DNA from: Paenarthrobacter aurescens | GTDB taxonomy: Bacteria > Actinomycetota > Actinomycetes > Actinomycetales > Micrococcaceae | Reading direction: 5' to 3' | DNA: 64,000 nucleotides | NCBI RefSeq assembly: GCF_025421775.1 | Contig: NZ_JAOEFX010000003.1 | Coordinates: forward strand, 124,001 to 188,000 | Shown here: positions 1 to 7,831 of the stretch, in pieces | Numbering within the stretch: position 1 is the first letter of the stretch | Layout of the letters: the number at the start of each line of letters is the position of its first letter | Position numbers and translations under genes: made by a program | The notes under the pieces: model-generated | Told to the model about the DNA's origin: nothing | Databases searched by the model: none | Seen by the model: the letters and a program-made list of their open reading frames with translations, nothing else

Positions 1-2
1 TC

Positions 3-578
3 CACCGCCAGCTCGCCTCCGGGCTGTCCATGCCCATCGGCTTCAAGAACGGCACCGACGGCGATCTTCAGGTGGCCATCGACGCTTGCGGCGCCTCTGC
101 CGCGGAGCAGGCCTTCCTGGGAATCGACGACGACGGCCGCGCGGCTCTCGTAGCGACGTCCGGCAACCCGGACACACACGTGATCCTGCGTGGCGGACGC
201 AAGGGTCCCAACTACTCCCAGGAAGACGTTGCCGCGGCATCCTCGAAGCTGGCAGCGAAGGGGCTGAACCCGCGCCTGATCGTGGATGCCAGCCACGCCA
301 ACAGCGGGAAGAGCCACCACCGCCAGGCCGAGGTTGCGCTGGAAATCGGCGCTCAGCTCGAAGCAGGCGAGACCTCGCCTATTGCTGGGGTCATGCTGGA
401 GAGCTTCCTCGTTGGCGGGGCGCAGAATTTGGACACCGCCAAGCAGTTGGCCGGCGAGCAGGAACTCGTCTACGGCCAGAGCGTCACGGATGCCTGCATG
501 GAATGGGATGTCACGGCGTCAGTACTGGAGCAGCTCGCTGCGTCTGCCCGTAAGCGCCGCGTGGCGACGGGGGAGTAA
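3..578 (+). CDS. 3-deoxy-7-phosphoheptulonate (DAHP) synthase, class I, C-terminal part
   Basis: Only the C-terminal ~190 residues are in the window; the reading frame is open at the left edge, so the true start lies outside. The enzyme condenses phosphoenolpyruvate with erythrose 4-phosphate, the first step of the cytosolic shikimate pathway. Seen directly are the class I (AroF/AroG/AroH-type) signatures GFKNGTDG, HVILRGG, DASHANSGK (metal and substrate binding), GVMLESFLVGG and YGQSVTDACM. I cannot say which feedback-regulated isozyme it resembles because the N-terminus is missing. A weak hairpin (CACTTT/AAAGTG, 584-598) follows the stop. Confidence 0.93.
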   Translation, partial: HRQLASGLSMPIGFKNGTDGDLQVAIDACGASAAEQAFLGIDDDGRAALVATSGNPDTHVILRGGRKGPNYSQEDVAAASSKLAAKGLNPRLIVDASHANSGKSHHRQAEVALEIGAQLEAGETSPIAGVMLESFLVGGAQNLDTAKQLAGEQELVYGQSVTDACMEWDVTASVLEQLAASARKRRVATGE

Positions 579-717
579 GGTCCCACTTTCCGAAAGTGCT
601 TTCACATAGGCCCCATCAGCCTCTAGAGTATCTAGCACATGGTTGTTGGATGGCTCAGCATCGGCACACCGTTCTACTGGGGGTGTCCTACTGTCTGAGA
701 GCAAAGGAATATGGGAA

Positions 718-930
718 ATGTCCGCAGAGACTAACTTCTCGAATGCGCGTTTCATGACGGTGGCTGAAGTGGCCGACGTCCTGCGTGTTTCCAAAATGAC
801 TGTGTATCGCCTGGTCCACTCAGGGGAAATGCCCGCCGTAAGGTTCGGCCGTTCCTTCCGGGTACCTGAAGAGGCCGTTGCCCAGTACCTCAAGGGTGCT
901 GTGGTGGACGGACAATCCGAGACCGCCTGA
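718..930 (+). CDS. BldC-like excisionase-family DNA-binding protein
   Basis: A 70-residue protein that is almost entirely one MerR/excisionase-type helix-turn-helix (MTVAEVADVLRVSKMTVYRL, then VRFGRSFRVPEEAV). It resembles mycobacterial Rv0500A and, more distantly, Streptomyces BldC, small one-domain regulators. I chose the ATG at 718; a longer in-frame start at 643 would add residues unlike the family. It lies 163 bp upstream of the bS22 gene, the same neighbour order that I recall for Rv0500A/Rv0500B in mycobacteria, so the pairing looks conserved. Its target genes are unknown. Confidence 0.85.
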   Translation: MSAETNFSNARFMTVAEVADVLRVSKMTVYRLVHSGEMPAVRFGRSFRVPEEAVAQYLKGAVVDGQSETA

Positions 931-1093
931 GGCTGCCGGGGTCCGTCCCGCGGACCGTGGTCACGGGGTACCCCTTGAAAGCGGTACTCTGTTAAGGAAC
1001 GTTTTACGTCAATGTAAGAATCTGTCAGTTGTACTGTCTGCTTCCGCGGACGTGTTCCAACAGACAGGAACTTCTAGTTTGTAAGGAACTTTC

Positions 1094-1192
1094 GTGGGTT
1101 CAGTTATTAAGAAGCGCCGCAAGCGTATGGCAAAGAAGAAGCACCGCAAGCTGCTTCGCAAGACTCGCCACCAGCGCCGCAATAAGAAGTAG
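1094..1192 (+). CDS. small ribosomal subunit protein bS22 (AURKAIP1/COX24 domain)
   Basis: A 32-residue, extremely basic peptide starting with GTG and preceded by TAAGGAA. It begins MGSVIKKRRKRMAKKKHRK and ends RRNKK. It matches my recollection of the mycobacterial 33-residue protein bS22 (Rv0500B type), related to mitochondrial mS38/AURKAIP1, which binds 16S rRNA near the decoding region of the small subunit. About half the residues are Lys or Arg. The gene is easily missed because of its size. A strong terminator follows at 1212. An inverted repeat CTGTCTG/CAGACAG (1034-1040, 1061-1067) lies in its 5' region. Confidence 0.9.
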   Translation: MGSVIKKRRKRMAKKKHRKLLRKTRHQRRNKK

Positions 1193-1211
1193 AGATACTT
1201 CATCAAGCGTG

Positions 1212-1246
1212 AATGCCCGTTGCCTTTCGAGGTGGCGGGCATTTTT
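1212..1246 (+). terminator. rho-independent terminator after bS22
   Basis: Perfect 8-bp stem AATGCCCG (1212-1219) / CGGGCATT (1236-1243) followed by a T run, 20 nt after the bS22 stop. Confidence 0.85.
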
Positions 1247-1277
1247 GCGTCCCGGACCGCGCCCCCAACTACCGATC

Positions 1278-1351
1278 CTCTCTCACCTCCCGAATGGTTT
1301 CTGCTGACGCTCTCTCACGGTTCGGGCCTTTCTGCGGAAGCCTCTCTCACC
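1278..1351 (-). repeat. 32-nt-period repeat array 1 (core GGTGAGAGAG, minus orientation)
   Basis: Three copies of CTCTCTCAC(C/G), the complement of the GGTGAGAGAG core, start at 1278, 1310 and 1342, exactly 32 nt apart; the 22 nt between cores differ. The third copy contains the stop codon of the DUF559 gene on the minus strand. Confidence 0.8.
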
Positions 1352-2339
1352 GTCCCAGCGCGAAACCCGACTCCACGGCCGGGTCAATCCAGCCGTTCCG
1401 TAGGACCCTCTTGATGTGCAATATCGCCTTGGCGAATCCGTCTGCCAGATCGTCTTTTCCGAAGACAAGAACTGTCCAGCCCGCCGCTGCGAAAGCCTTG
1501 TCGCGGCGCCGATCGCTGAAGAACTGTTCCTCCTCAAGGTGATGTTCGCCGTCGTACTGAATGGCCAGGCGCCGAACGCGGAAGCCGAGGTCCGCGGATG
1601 GAGAGTACGGGTCGTCGGCGCGTAGTCGTATCTGGAGCTCTGGTTCTGCAAGGCCTGCGTCGAGCATGGCCAAGCGAAGCATCGACTCCGGCGCCGAGTC
1701 AGCACCGACCCTCATCAGTTCACGTGCTTCGCGTGCCCGGACCACACCTTGGAGGTTCTTGTGCCGGTCAAGCATCTTCCGAAGTGCCGCGATGGAACTG
1801 AACGGAGCTTCGCGTCCTTCGAACTCTTGCCGGGGGGTGCGAATGATTTGGTCGCCTATACAGACCAGCTCGTTCAACGGTAGCCGGCGTGCCAAATCCA
1901 GCCATGTCCTGGCACGGGTGCTCATCCACATGCCCTGGTTGAACTCGATTTCGGATTCGTCCACAATCACAGTGTGTCCGATGATGCCTCGTCGCCGCGC
2001 TGAGGGGAGATTCCTTGGCTTACTGAGGTGCAGTTCATTTGAATCGGCCAGCCAGGGCGGGAGGAAAAGGCCATGTATCCTCGCGGCGGTCACATGGGAG
2101 ATCCATGCGCCAGGGCTCGCCGCCGAGAGGGATCGTGCAGCTTGCGTGAGGTCAAATTCCCAGTTGGCGGGACGATAGATTCCTTGGCTGACACTTTCGA
2201 CTGAGTTTCGATTTTGGAGCTGCGCATGCTCCAAGCCCGCAGCCTTGGCCTCGTCAATGGTGAAGGGGGCAGAAGCAAGCAAGGCAGGAACGGGTGACAG
2301 TTTTTGCATACGGGCATTGTTGCCCATGAAGCCCATCAC
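1347..2339 (-). CDS. DUF559-type endonuclease-fold protein
   Basis: A 330-residue protein. The N-terminal half (residues about 10-220) resembles the AbiEi-like/transcriptional-regulator-like region often found before DUF559 domains. The C-terminal ~100 residues have the very-short-patch-repair-like endonuclease fold: SADLGFRVRRLAIQYDGEHH contains the D...E-type acidic residues, followed by RRRDKAFAAAGWTVLVF. Such proteins are frequent, poorly studied and strain-variable in actinobacteria. The GTG at 2339 has TAACTT 6 nt upstream, suggesting a leaderless start; the ATG next to it would also work. Its stop codon lies inside a 32-nt-period repeat, so the present C-terminus may have been set by that repeat. 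Confidence 0.7.
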   Translation of the reverse strand: MMGFMGNNARMQKLSPVPALLASAPFTIDEAKAAGLEHAQLQNRNSVESVSQGIYRPANWEFDLTQAARSLSAASPGAWISHVTAARIHGLFLPPWLADSNELHLSKPRNLPSARRRGIIGHTVIVDESEIEFNQGMWMSTRARTWLDLARRLPLNELVCIGDQIIRTPRQEFEGREAPFSSIAALRKMLDRHKNLQGVVRAREARELMRVGADSAPESMLRLAMLDAGLAEPELQIRLRADDPYSPSADLGFRVRRLAIQYDGEHHLEEEQFFSDRRRDKAFAAAGWTVLVFGKDDLADGFAKAILHIKRVLRNGWIDPAVESGFALGR

Positions 2340-2379
2340 GGGCAGAAGTTATCCACAGGTGCGGTGGCTGAACTCATTC

Positions 2380-2454
2380 GGTGAGAGAGGATCGGCCGGG
2401 AGGGGCTGTTTGGTGAGAGAGGATCGGCCGGGAGGGGCTGTTTGGTGAGAGAGG
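2380..2454 (+). repeat. 32-nt-period repeat array 2 (core GGTGAGAGAGG)
   Basis: Two identical 32-nt units (2380-2411 and 2412-2443), each beginning GGTGAGAGAGGATCGG, then a partial third copy (2444-2454) ending 4 nt before the stop codon of the HAD gene on the minus strand. Confidence 0.9.
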
Positions 2455-2458
2455 GTTA

Positions 2459-3274
2459 CTAGCGGGGGCCGCGGAACCGTGAGAAGCCGCGCCACAAACC
2501 ATAGACCGCTCCGCCAACCGTGGCAGCTTTGAGCCCGAGCGTTGCCGCGCGCCGGCCGGAGCGGAAGTCGTACACAGGCCAGTTGTTTTCACGGGCGTGC
2601 CTGCGCAACTTCGCGTCCGGGTTGATGACTACCGGGTGGCCCACCATAGTGAGCAAAGGGATGTCGTTGGCGGAATCGCTGTAGGCCCAGCAATGGTCCA
2701 GGTCCAGTCCTTCACGGTCGGCCACGATCTGCACTGCGATTGCCTTAGCCGGACCGTGCAGAATGTCACCGACGAGCTTCCCCGTGTACATTCCGTCTTC
2801 CACTTCCCCCACGGTGCCCAGGGCGCCCGTCAGGCCAAGCCGCGTGGAGATAACCGTCGCAACTTCGATGGGTGTCGCTGTCACGAGCCACACCTTGCGA
2901 CCGACCCTCAGGTGTTGTTCTGCCAGGGCTTTGGTTCCGGGCCAGATCCGCGACTCAATCATTTCGTCGTAGACCTCTTCGCCCAGCGCCTTGATGTCTT
3001 CTACGGAGATTCCGGCGGCGAGGGTCAGAGCAGAGTCACGAACCGAGTGGACGTCTTCCATGTTTTCGCCGCGCATGACGAACTTGAACTGCTTCCAGGC
3101 AAAACCAGCGGCCTGGGTGAGCGTGAACGCTTTGCGTTCGTACATTTTGCGTGCCACATGGAAGAGGCTTGCGCCCTTCATCAACGTGTTGTCGACGTCG
3201 AAGAATGCGGCTTCGCCTGTGCGCTTATGCACTTGGGCATCTGCGACCACGGCGGCGTTCTTCTCCTCGGGCAT
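2459..3274 (-). CDS. HAD-IB family phosphatase (SerB-like)
   Basis: A 271-residue cytosolic HAD hydrolase of subfamily IB. Visible are motif I DVDNT (nucleophile D26, acid D28), motif II LVTATP, the motif III lysine in GPAKA and the metal-binding motif IV DSANDIPLL. The family dephosphorylates small molecules or phospholipid precursors and includes phosphoserine-phosphatase-like enzymes; the exact substrate cannot be told. The C-terminus carries a basic tail with a short hydrophobic stretch. TAGACT lies 6 nt upstream of the ATG, consistent with leaderless transcription. A repeat array follows the stop directly. Confidence 0.85.
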   Translation of the reverse strand: MPEEKNAAVVADAQVHKRTGEAAFFDVDNTLMKGASLFHVARKMYERKAFTLTQAAGFAWKQFKFVMRGENMEDVHSVRDSALTLAAGISVEDIKALGEEVYDEMIESRIWPGTKALAEQHLRVGRKVWLVTATPIEVATVISTRLGLTGALGTVGEVEDGMYTGKLVGDILHGPAKAIAVQIVADREGLDLDHCWAYSDSANDIPLLTMVGHPVVINPDAKLRRHARENNWPVYDFRSGRRAATLGLKAATVGGAVYGLWRGFSRFRGPR

Positions 3275-3406
3275 GTCTCGAGTCTAGTCAATCGGCGGTG
3301 CCCCGCGCTGAGGGCGCACGGGAAGGTCCGCCCCGATGGGTCGTGAACGAGGGATGGGAGTTGGGGGTGGGATGTGAGAGGGGGATGGTGCGGTTACCGT
3401 TATCCC

Positions 3407-3661
3407 ATGGCTATTCCCGACGTCGTTCTCCTCACCAAAGCTGACTGCCACCTCTGCACGGAGGCGCGTGCCGCCGTCGAGCGCGTGACCAAAAGCCTGG
3501 GCGTGCAGTGGACGGAGCAAAGAATCGACGGCGACGCCCAACTGCAGGAGCGGTTCGCCGAAGAGATCCCCGTGGTGCTGGTCAACGGCATTCAACGGGA
3601 TTTTTGGAAGATCGACGAGGAGCGGCTGACCCGTACTTTGAAGAAAGTCCTGGAGGACTGA
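3407..3661 (+). CDS. glutaredoxin-like protein (DUF836-type)
   Basis: An 84-residue thioredoxin-fold protein with a redox-active CHLC (C14, C17) after strand 1 and the cis-Pro loop IPVVLVNG. It is shorter than classical glutaredoxins and fits the DUF836 group, thought to be a thiol-disulfide reductant in the cytosol. TACCGT lies 6 nt before the ATG at 3407, so the mRNA may be leaderless; an in-frame start at 3374 is less likely. It lies 56 bp upstream of rex and on the same strand, so both may share transcription; redox themes fit. Confidence 0.85.
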   Translation: MAIPDVVLLTKADCHLCTEARAAVERVTKSLGVQWTEQRIDGDAQLQERFAEEIPVVLVNGIQRDFWKIDEERLTRTLKKVLED

Positions 3662-3717
3662 GCATGGGGTTACCCGTAAGTAATGGCTTTTGTTGAGTCC
3701 GGCCGGGGGGTCATAGA

Positions 3718-4446
3718 GTGGAACAACAAAGCGACGCAATGGAGAATACCGTGACTGCGCTGGAACCGTCCCCGGGTGCGATAACCGGGGACAACGAACC
3801 TGCCACCAAGCAGATCCCGCCCGCGGCTGTGGCCCGGATGACTCTCTACTTACGCGCGCTCAATTCCCTCTTGGCCGAAGGAGTGGAACGCGTTTCGTCG
3901 GAAGCGTTGGCCGAAGCCTCGGGTGTCAGTTCGTCCACGCTCCGTAAGGACCTTTCCTACGTCGGCTCCTATGGAACCCGCGGCGTAGGCTACGAAGTCC
4001 AGTACCTGAGCCGTCATATAGCGGCCGCGCTCGGGCTGACCCACGACTGGAAGGTAGCCATCGTCGGCGCCGGTAACCTCGGCAAGGCCCTGGCCCGGTA
4101 TGGCGGCTTTGAATCCAGGGGCTTCGACGTCGTAGCCATCTTCGACGCCGATCCCATGGTGATCGGAAACGAAGTGGGCTGGTTGCGGGTCAGCGATTCA
4201 GCAGAACTTGAGCGGGTCCTGGAACGCACCCACACCAACATGGTGGTGCTTGCGCTGCCGGCCACGGTGGCCCAGGCTGTCTGCGACCGTGTGATCGCCG
4301 CCGGAATCCGGAGCATCCTCAGCTTCGCGCCGGTGCTGTTGCAGGTCCCACCGCACGTCAACCTCCGCAAGGTGGACATGGCTACCGAGCTCCAGATTCT
4401 GGCCTACCACGCACAACGGGCGCAGACACCGGGCCAGGCTGTTTAG
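3718..4446 (+). CDS. rex: redox-sensing transcriptional repressor Rex
   Basis: A 242-residue Rex homologue. Residues about 30-95 form the winged helix (LYLRALNSLL, SSSTLRKDLSYVGSYGTRGVGY), followed by a Rossmann domain with the NAD(H)-binding IVGAGNLGKAL and the C-terminal swapped helix (ELQILAYHAQ). Rex senses the NADH/NAD+ ratio and represses respiratory and fermentative genes. Start is GTG at 3718 behind a G-rich Shine-Dalgarno; the first ~30 residues are a low-complexity extension. No hemA follows, unlike Streptomyces rex-hem operons. I found no clear TTGTGAA-type Rex operator in front of rex. It converges with the membrane-protein gene at 4494. Confidence 0.95.
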   Translation: MEQQSDAMENTVTALEPSPGAITGDNEPATKQIPPAAVARMTLYLRALNSLLAEGVERVSSEALAEASGVSSSTLRKDLSYVGSYGTRGVGYEVQYLSRHIAAALGLTHDWKVAIVGAGNLGKALARYGGFESRGFDVVAIFDADPMVIGNEVGWLRVSDSAELERVLERTHTNMVVLALPATVAQAVCDRVIAAGIRSILSFAPVLLQVPPHVNLRKVDMATELQILAYHAQRAQTPGQAV

Positions 4447-4493
4447 CCTTCGCCGGGTCCGCGCCCGCGTTTAGTGCTTGGATTCCCGCGTCT

Positions 4494-5252
4494 TTAGCGG
4501 CCGTAAGGGTTCTGGTACGCGTTGCCGAAAGGCTGCGCCTTGCGGAAATACGGAGCCGACGCCGGAAGGTACAGCATGACGATCGCCGCGACTCCCAACA
4601 GGATCACGATGAGCTGCAGGATGCCGTAGGTGGCACCGAACTGGAACAGGCCGGTGAGGCCCAGGACGGAGATGGCGGCGAACACGGTACCCAGGATCCG
4701 TGCCCAGTTCTTGCCCTTGCGGACCGGGAAAGCGACCAGGGCGTAGAGGCCGAGGGCCACAACCGCGCCGATGACGGCGCTGATGCCGATCACACCGCGC
4801 ATGCCTTCCATGGACCCTTCGGGGAGGTCGGTACCCTGCTGGCTTGCCTGCTGGTTCATGGCGTTGATGAAGGCGTCAGCACCGGTGGTAGCCAACAGGA
4901 GTGAGCTGATGGCGGAAAGAACGCCGGCTGCAACGATCATCCAGAAGGCGTAGTTGACCATGGGCGGCACAGCGGTGGGACCAGGCTGCTGGCTGGGCCA
5001 GTTGGTGTCCTGGCCGTACTGCGGCGCAGCGGGGCCCTGCTGGCCATACTGCGGCGCGGCTGGCTGACCGTACTGCGGAGCAGCAGGGGACTGCTGGCCA
5101 TACTGAGGGGCGGCGGGGCTCTGCTGACCGTACTGCGGAGCAGCTGGCGGCGGTGACTGCTGCCCGTATTGGGGAGCGGCGGGTTGGGTGCCCGGCTGCT
5201 CGGGCTGGTTGGCGTCACCCGGGTTTGACGGCGGGTACGGAGGGTTGCTCAT
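4494..5252 (-). CDS. Pro/Gln-rich four-helix membrane protein (paralogue A)
   Basis: A 252-residue protein of unknown function. Residues 1-95 are low-complexity, built from five to six imperfect copies of QQSPAAPQYG. Four transmembrane segments follow (about 103-125, 150-175, 185-205, 210-235), with a positively charged loop FPVRKGKNWARILGT between helices 2 and 3. It shares this KxGKxWAR loop and the ending (LYLPAS...YFRKAQ) with the next gene, so the two are paralogues. The layout fits an envelope protein with a flexible cytosolic tail. AAAGGA upstream of the ATG is a good ribosome-binding site. Confidence 0.75.
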   Translation of the reverse strand: MSNPPYPPSNPGDANQPEQPGTQPAAPQYGQQSPPPAAPQYGQQSPAAPQYGQQSPAAPQYGQPAAPQYGQQGPAAPQYGQDTNWPSQQPGPTAVPPMVNYAFWMIVAAGVLSAISSLLLATTGADAFINAMNQQASQQGTDLPEGSMEGMRGVIGISAVIGAVVALGLYALVAFPVRKGKNWARILGTVFAAISVLGLTGLFQFGATYGILQLIVILLGVAAIVMLYLPASAPYFRKAQPFGNAYQNPYGR

Positions 5253-5427
5253 GGCATTCCTTTGCTTGTTCGACTGCTGGTGCGGCCGCCGGGATCAGCA
5301 AAATGACCCTGCCCCCAGCGTGGTTCTGCTTCCACCGTACCCTCCGGGTCTGACGCTGCAGACGATCACACGCAGGTATTTCAGGCTTACGGGAAAAATC
5401 ATCATGTGGGCTTACGCCTTCATGATG

Positions 5428-5464
5428 AAGGCCGCGGGAATCCAAGGGATTCGACCGCGGCCTT
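5428..5464 (-). terminator. hairpin downstream of paralogue B
   Basis: Perfect 10-bp stem AAGGCCGCGG (5428-5437) / CCGCGGCCTT (5455-5464), 45 nt after the stop of the minus-strand gene. No U-run follows, so it may be a processing or rho-assisted site. Confidence 0.5.
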
Positions 5465-5508
5465 CTGCACTCATATCCGTCGTTCAACGCACGACGGCGG
5501 CACGCATG

Positions 5509-6228
5509 TCAGGGCTGTGCGTGGCCCTTGACTGCCTTGAACCAGAGCTGTGAATTCGGGAGCCACATCAACACCACAGCAACGGCGCTGACCAGGAAGC
5601 CGAACCAGTTACCGCCCAGGCCCATACCGGAACCGCCGCCACTGGCCGCTCCAAAGATAGCCAGCAGCAGGGAAACCGCGGCCACGATGGTCAAAGCCAG
5701 TCGAGCCCACTCCTTGCCTTCCTTCATCTTCATGGCCAGGACCACCTGGGCGGCGGCCACGGCCAAGGCGATCAAGAGGAGGACCAGAGCGAGGGCTGCG
5801 ATGCCTGGAGCGAAGGCAAACGCAGCGATGACGGCGAAGAACCCAATGAGTCCGAAGAGCAAACCCAGGAGCCCCGAGATCACCCAGATGAAGTAGGAAA
5901 CTTTCAGCTCCGTGGGCAGGCCCTGGGTTTTGAACATTCCCGAGAAGCCGCCTTGCGGCATGACGTCGTTGAAGTTGCGGGGTCCGTCAGTAGGCATTTC
6001 GAAGTGGAAACCAGGCTGCCCGGGGGCGGGTTGTCCGGGACCGGCCTGAGGCGGCACGGGCTGGGCCGGGCCGGGCTGCTGATACTGACCCGGTTGTGAG
6101 GGCGGCTGGTAACCCTGGGGTGGTTGGTAGCCCTGCGGAGGCTGGTAACCCGCAGGAGGAACATTGCCGGGCTGCGGTGGCTGGGCGCCGGGCTGCTGTG
6201 GCTGAGGTGTTTCGTCTGGGGTACTCAT
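5509..6228 (-). CDS. Pro/Gln-rich four-helix membrane protein (paralogue B)
   Basis: A 239-residue paralogue of the preceding gene. The N-terminal ~75 residues are Pro/Gln/Gly-rich with three GYQPPQ repeats; a short soluble linker (FHFEMPTDGPRNFNDVM) precedes four membrane helices (about 112-135, 137-160, 172-195, 205-225). The loop KEGKEWARL and the ending VLMWLPNSQLWF match the paralogue. Function unknown; no catalytic motif. TAAAGT lies 6 nt upstream of the ATG, suggesting leaderless transcription. The two genes run in the same direction, 256 bp apart, and probably arose by tandem duplication followed by strong divergence of the repeats. Confidence 0.75.
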   Translation of the reverse strand: MSTPDETPQPQQPGAQPPQPGNVPPAGYQPPQGYQPPQGYQPPSQPGQYQQPGPAQPVPPQAGPGQPAPGQPGFHFEMPTDGPRNFNDVMPQGGFSGMFKTQGLPTELKVSYFIWVISGLLGLLFGLIGFFAVIAAFAFAPGIAALALVLLLIALAVAAAQVVLAMKMKEGKEWARLALTIVAAVSLLLAIFGAASGGGSGMGLGGNWFGFLVSAVAVVLMWLPNSQLWFKAVKGHAQP

Positions 6229-6340
6229 GGCATCACTTTAGACCGCAGGTTGAAGGATGCATAGGAAATTCGCAGCCAACTCGCAGCTAAATACAGGCTG
6301 TTTGCCGAACAATCGCTGGGTGACTTCAGTAGATACGAAA

Positions 6341-6377
6341 CGGCGCCCTCCACAGCGCGAAACTGTGGAGGGCGCCG
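6341..6377 (-). terminator. terminator after yceI
   Basis: Perfect 15-bp stem CGGCGCCCTCCACAG (6341-6355) / CTGTGGAGGGCGCCG (6363-6377); reading leftwards it is followed by TTTCGTAT, 26 nt after the yceI stop. Confidence 0.85.
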
Positions 6378-6402
6378 TTCGGCGTTCCTGGCGGGGCTGT
6401 GA

Positions 6403-6957
6403 CTATGCGGCAGCCGGTGCGATGAAGGCGAGTTCCAGGTTGATAACCACCTTGTCGCTGACCAGTACGCCACCTGCTTCGAGGACGGCGTTCCACGTCA
6501 GGCCGAATTCCTTACGGCTGATGGTGGTTTCGCCGGAGACGCCGGCGCGGGTGTTGCCGAACGGGTCCACGGCCACGCCGTTGAATTCTGTCTCGATGGC
6601 AACTTCCTTGGTCACGCCCTTGATTGTGAGATCGCCCACGAGGTCGAAGCTGTTGCCGTTGGCCTTGACGTGGCGGGACACGAAGGTGATTTCCGGGAAC
6701 TTCTCCACATCGAAGAAGTCTTCGCCCTTGACGTGGCCGTCGCGGTTGACGTCGCCGGAGTCGAAGCTGGCGGTCTGGATGGTGGCGGTGACCTTGGAGT
6801 CGGTCAGGGCTTCGCCAACTTCCAGGGTGGCCGAGGCGTCCTTGAACTGGCCGCGGACCTTGCTGATGCCTGCGTGGCGGACGGTGAAGCCGATCTCGCT
6901 GTGGGAAGCGTCGAGGGTCCAGGTGCCGGTGGTGACGTTAGCGGGGAGGGTCATCAT
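6403..6957 (-). CDS. YceI family lipid-binding-like protein
   Basis: A 184-residue YceI-family protein, a lipocalin-like beta-barrel that binds polyisoprenoid or amphiphilic molecules in characterised members. Diagnostic stretches are GTWTLDASHSEIGFTVRHAG near the N-terminus and FPEITFVS, KGVTKEV and ISRKEFGLTWN later. There is no signal peptide, so this member is probably cytosolic. Start at 6957 is supported by AGGAG 7 nt upstream; an upstream in-frame start at 7011 lacks family similarity. A perfect palindrome ATGCATATGCAT (7052-7063) lies upstream and could be an operator. A strong terminator follows. Confidence 0.9.
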   Translation of the reverse strand: MMTLPANVTTGTWTLDASHSEIGFTVRHAGISKVRGQFKDASATLEVGEALTDSKVTATIQTASFDSGDVNRDGHVKGEDFFDVEKFPEITFVSRHVKANGNSFDLVGDLTIKGVTKEVAIETEFNGVAVDPFGNTRAGVSGETTISRKEFGLTWNAVLEAGGVLVSDKVVINLELAFIAPAAA

Positions 6958-7051
6958 GGTGTTGCTCCTATGTCTGGTGGATGTACTGCGTGCTTGCCCG
7001 GCTGAAACCAATTGCTTGAAGCGTCAACCGAGCTTCGTGTCTAGTATAAAC

Positions 7052-7063
7052 ATGCATATGCAT
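7052..7063. promoter_or_regulatory. palindrome between yceI and the histidine-phosphatase gene
   Basis: Perfect 12-bp palindrome ATGCATATGCAT in an AT-rich patch within the divergent intergenic region; possible regulator site. The regulator is unknown. Confidence 0.35.
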
Positions 7064-7161
7064 CTTTTATTCCAACTCCACGGAACATTTCGGGAAAACT
7101 TTGAGTTCTACTAGCGGTAGAAGATTTCGGATCGCCCCGCTTCTTTGAGAAACTGGTAAAC

Positions 7162-7827
7162 ATGCCCCAAGCAACTGTCCATCTGCTTCGCCATGGCGAG
7201 GTCCACAATCCTGACGGCGTCCTGTACGGTCGGCTGCCGGAATTCCACCTCTCCGAACGTGGCCGGGAGATGGCCCGGATGTTGGCGGACCACTTCACGG
7301 CCCGTGTCAGCCAGGGTGCCAAGATTGTGCACTTGGTGGCGTCGCCGCTGACCCGTGCCCAGGAAACAGCCATGCCTACCTCCGAGGCGTTGAACCTGGA
7401 AATCACCACGGATCCGCGCATTATCGAAGCTGAGAACCACTTTGAGGGACTCCACCCCACCAAGAGTGAGTTCCTCAAGCCCAAGCACTGGATCTACTTC
7501 CGTAATCCCTTGCGGCCTTCGTGGGGCGAGCCGTACAAGGAGCAAGCGGCGCGCGTTCTGGCTGCGGTTGAAGACGCCCGGGTCAAGGCGATCGAACTGG
7601 GCGGCGACGGTGCAGAAGCCATTCTGGTCAGCCACCAGTTGCCCATTTGGTCAACCCGTTTGACCGCGGAAGGTCGTCGCCTGGCGCATGACCCCCGCAA
7701 GCGCGAGTGCACGCTCACCTCACTGACTTCGCTGACCCTCGACGACAACGGCAAGATTGTGCGCGTCGAATACACCGAGCCTGCTGCCGTCCTGCTCCCC
7801 GGCGCGGCGAGCACCCCAGGGGCATAG
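7162..7827 (+). CDS. histidine phosphatase family protein (phosphoglycerate-mutase-like)
   Basis: A 221-residue branch-1 histidine phosphatase. The phosphohistidine loop RHGE (residues 10-13), the following YGRLPEFHLSERG, the ASPLTRAQET segment and the second catalytic His in LVSHQLPIW are all present. Such enzymes in actinobacteria act as broad phosphatases; the substrate is unknown. It ends 4 nt before resA and probably heads the cytochrome c maturation operon, an arrangement that I associate with actinobacterial resA-ccdA-resB-ccsB clusters. Function within that process is not established. Confidence 0.88.
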   Translation: MPQATVHLLRHGEVHNPDGVLYGRLPEFHLSERGREMARMLADHFTARVSQGAKIVHLVASPLTRAQETAMPTSEALNLEITTDPRIIEAENHFEGLHPTKSEFLKPKHWIYFRNPLRPSWGEPYKEQAARVLAAVEDARVKAIELGGDGAEAILVSHQLPIWSTRLTAEGRRLAHDPRKRECTLTSLTSLTLDDNGKIVRVEYTEPAAVLLPGAASTPGA

Positions 7828-7831
7828 AAGC

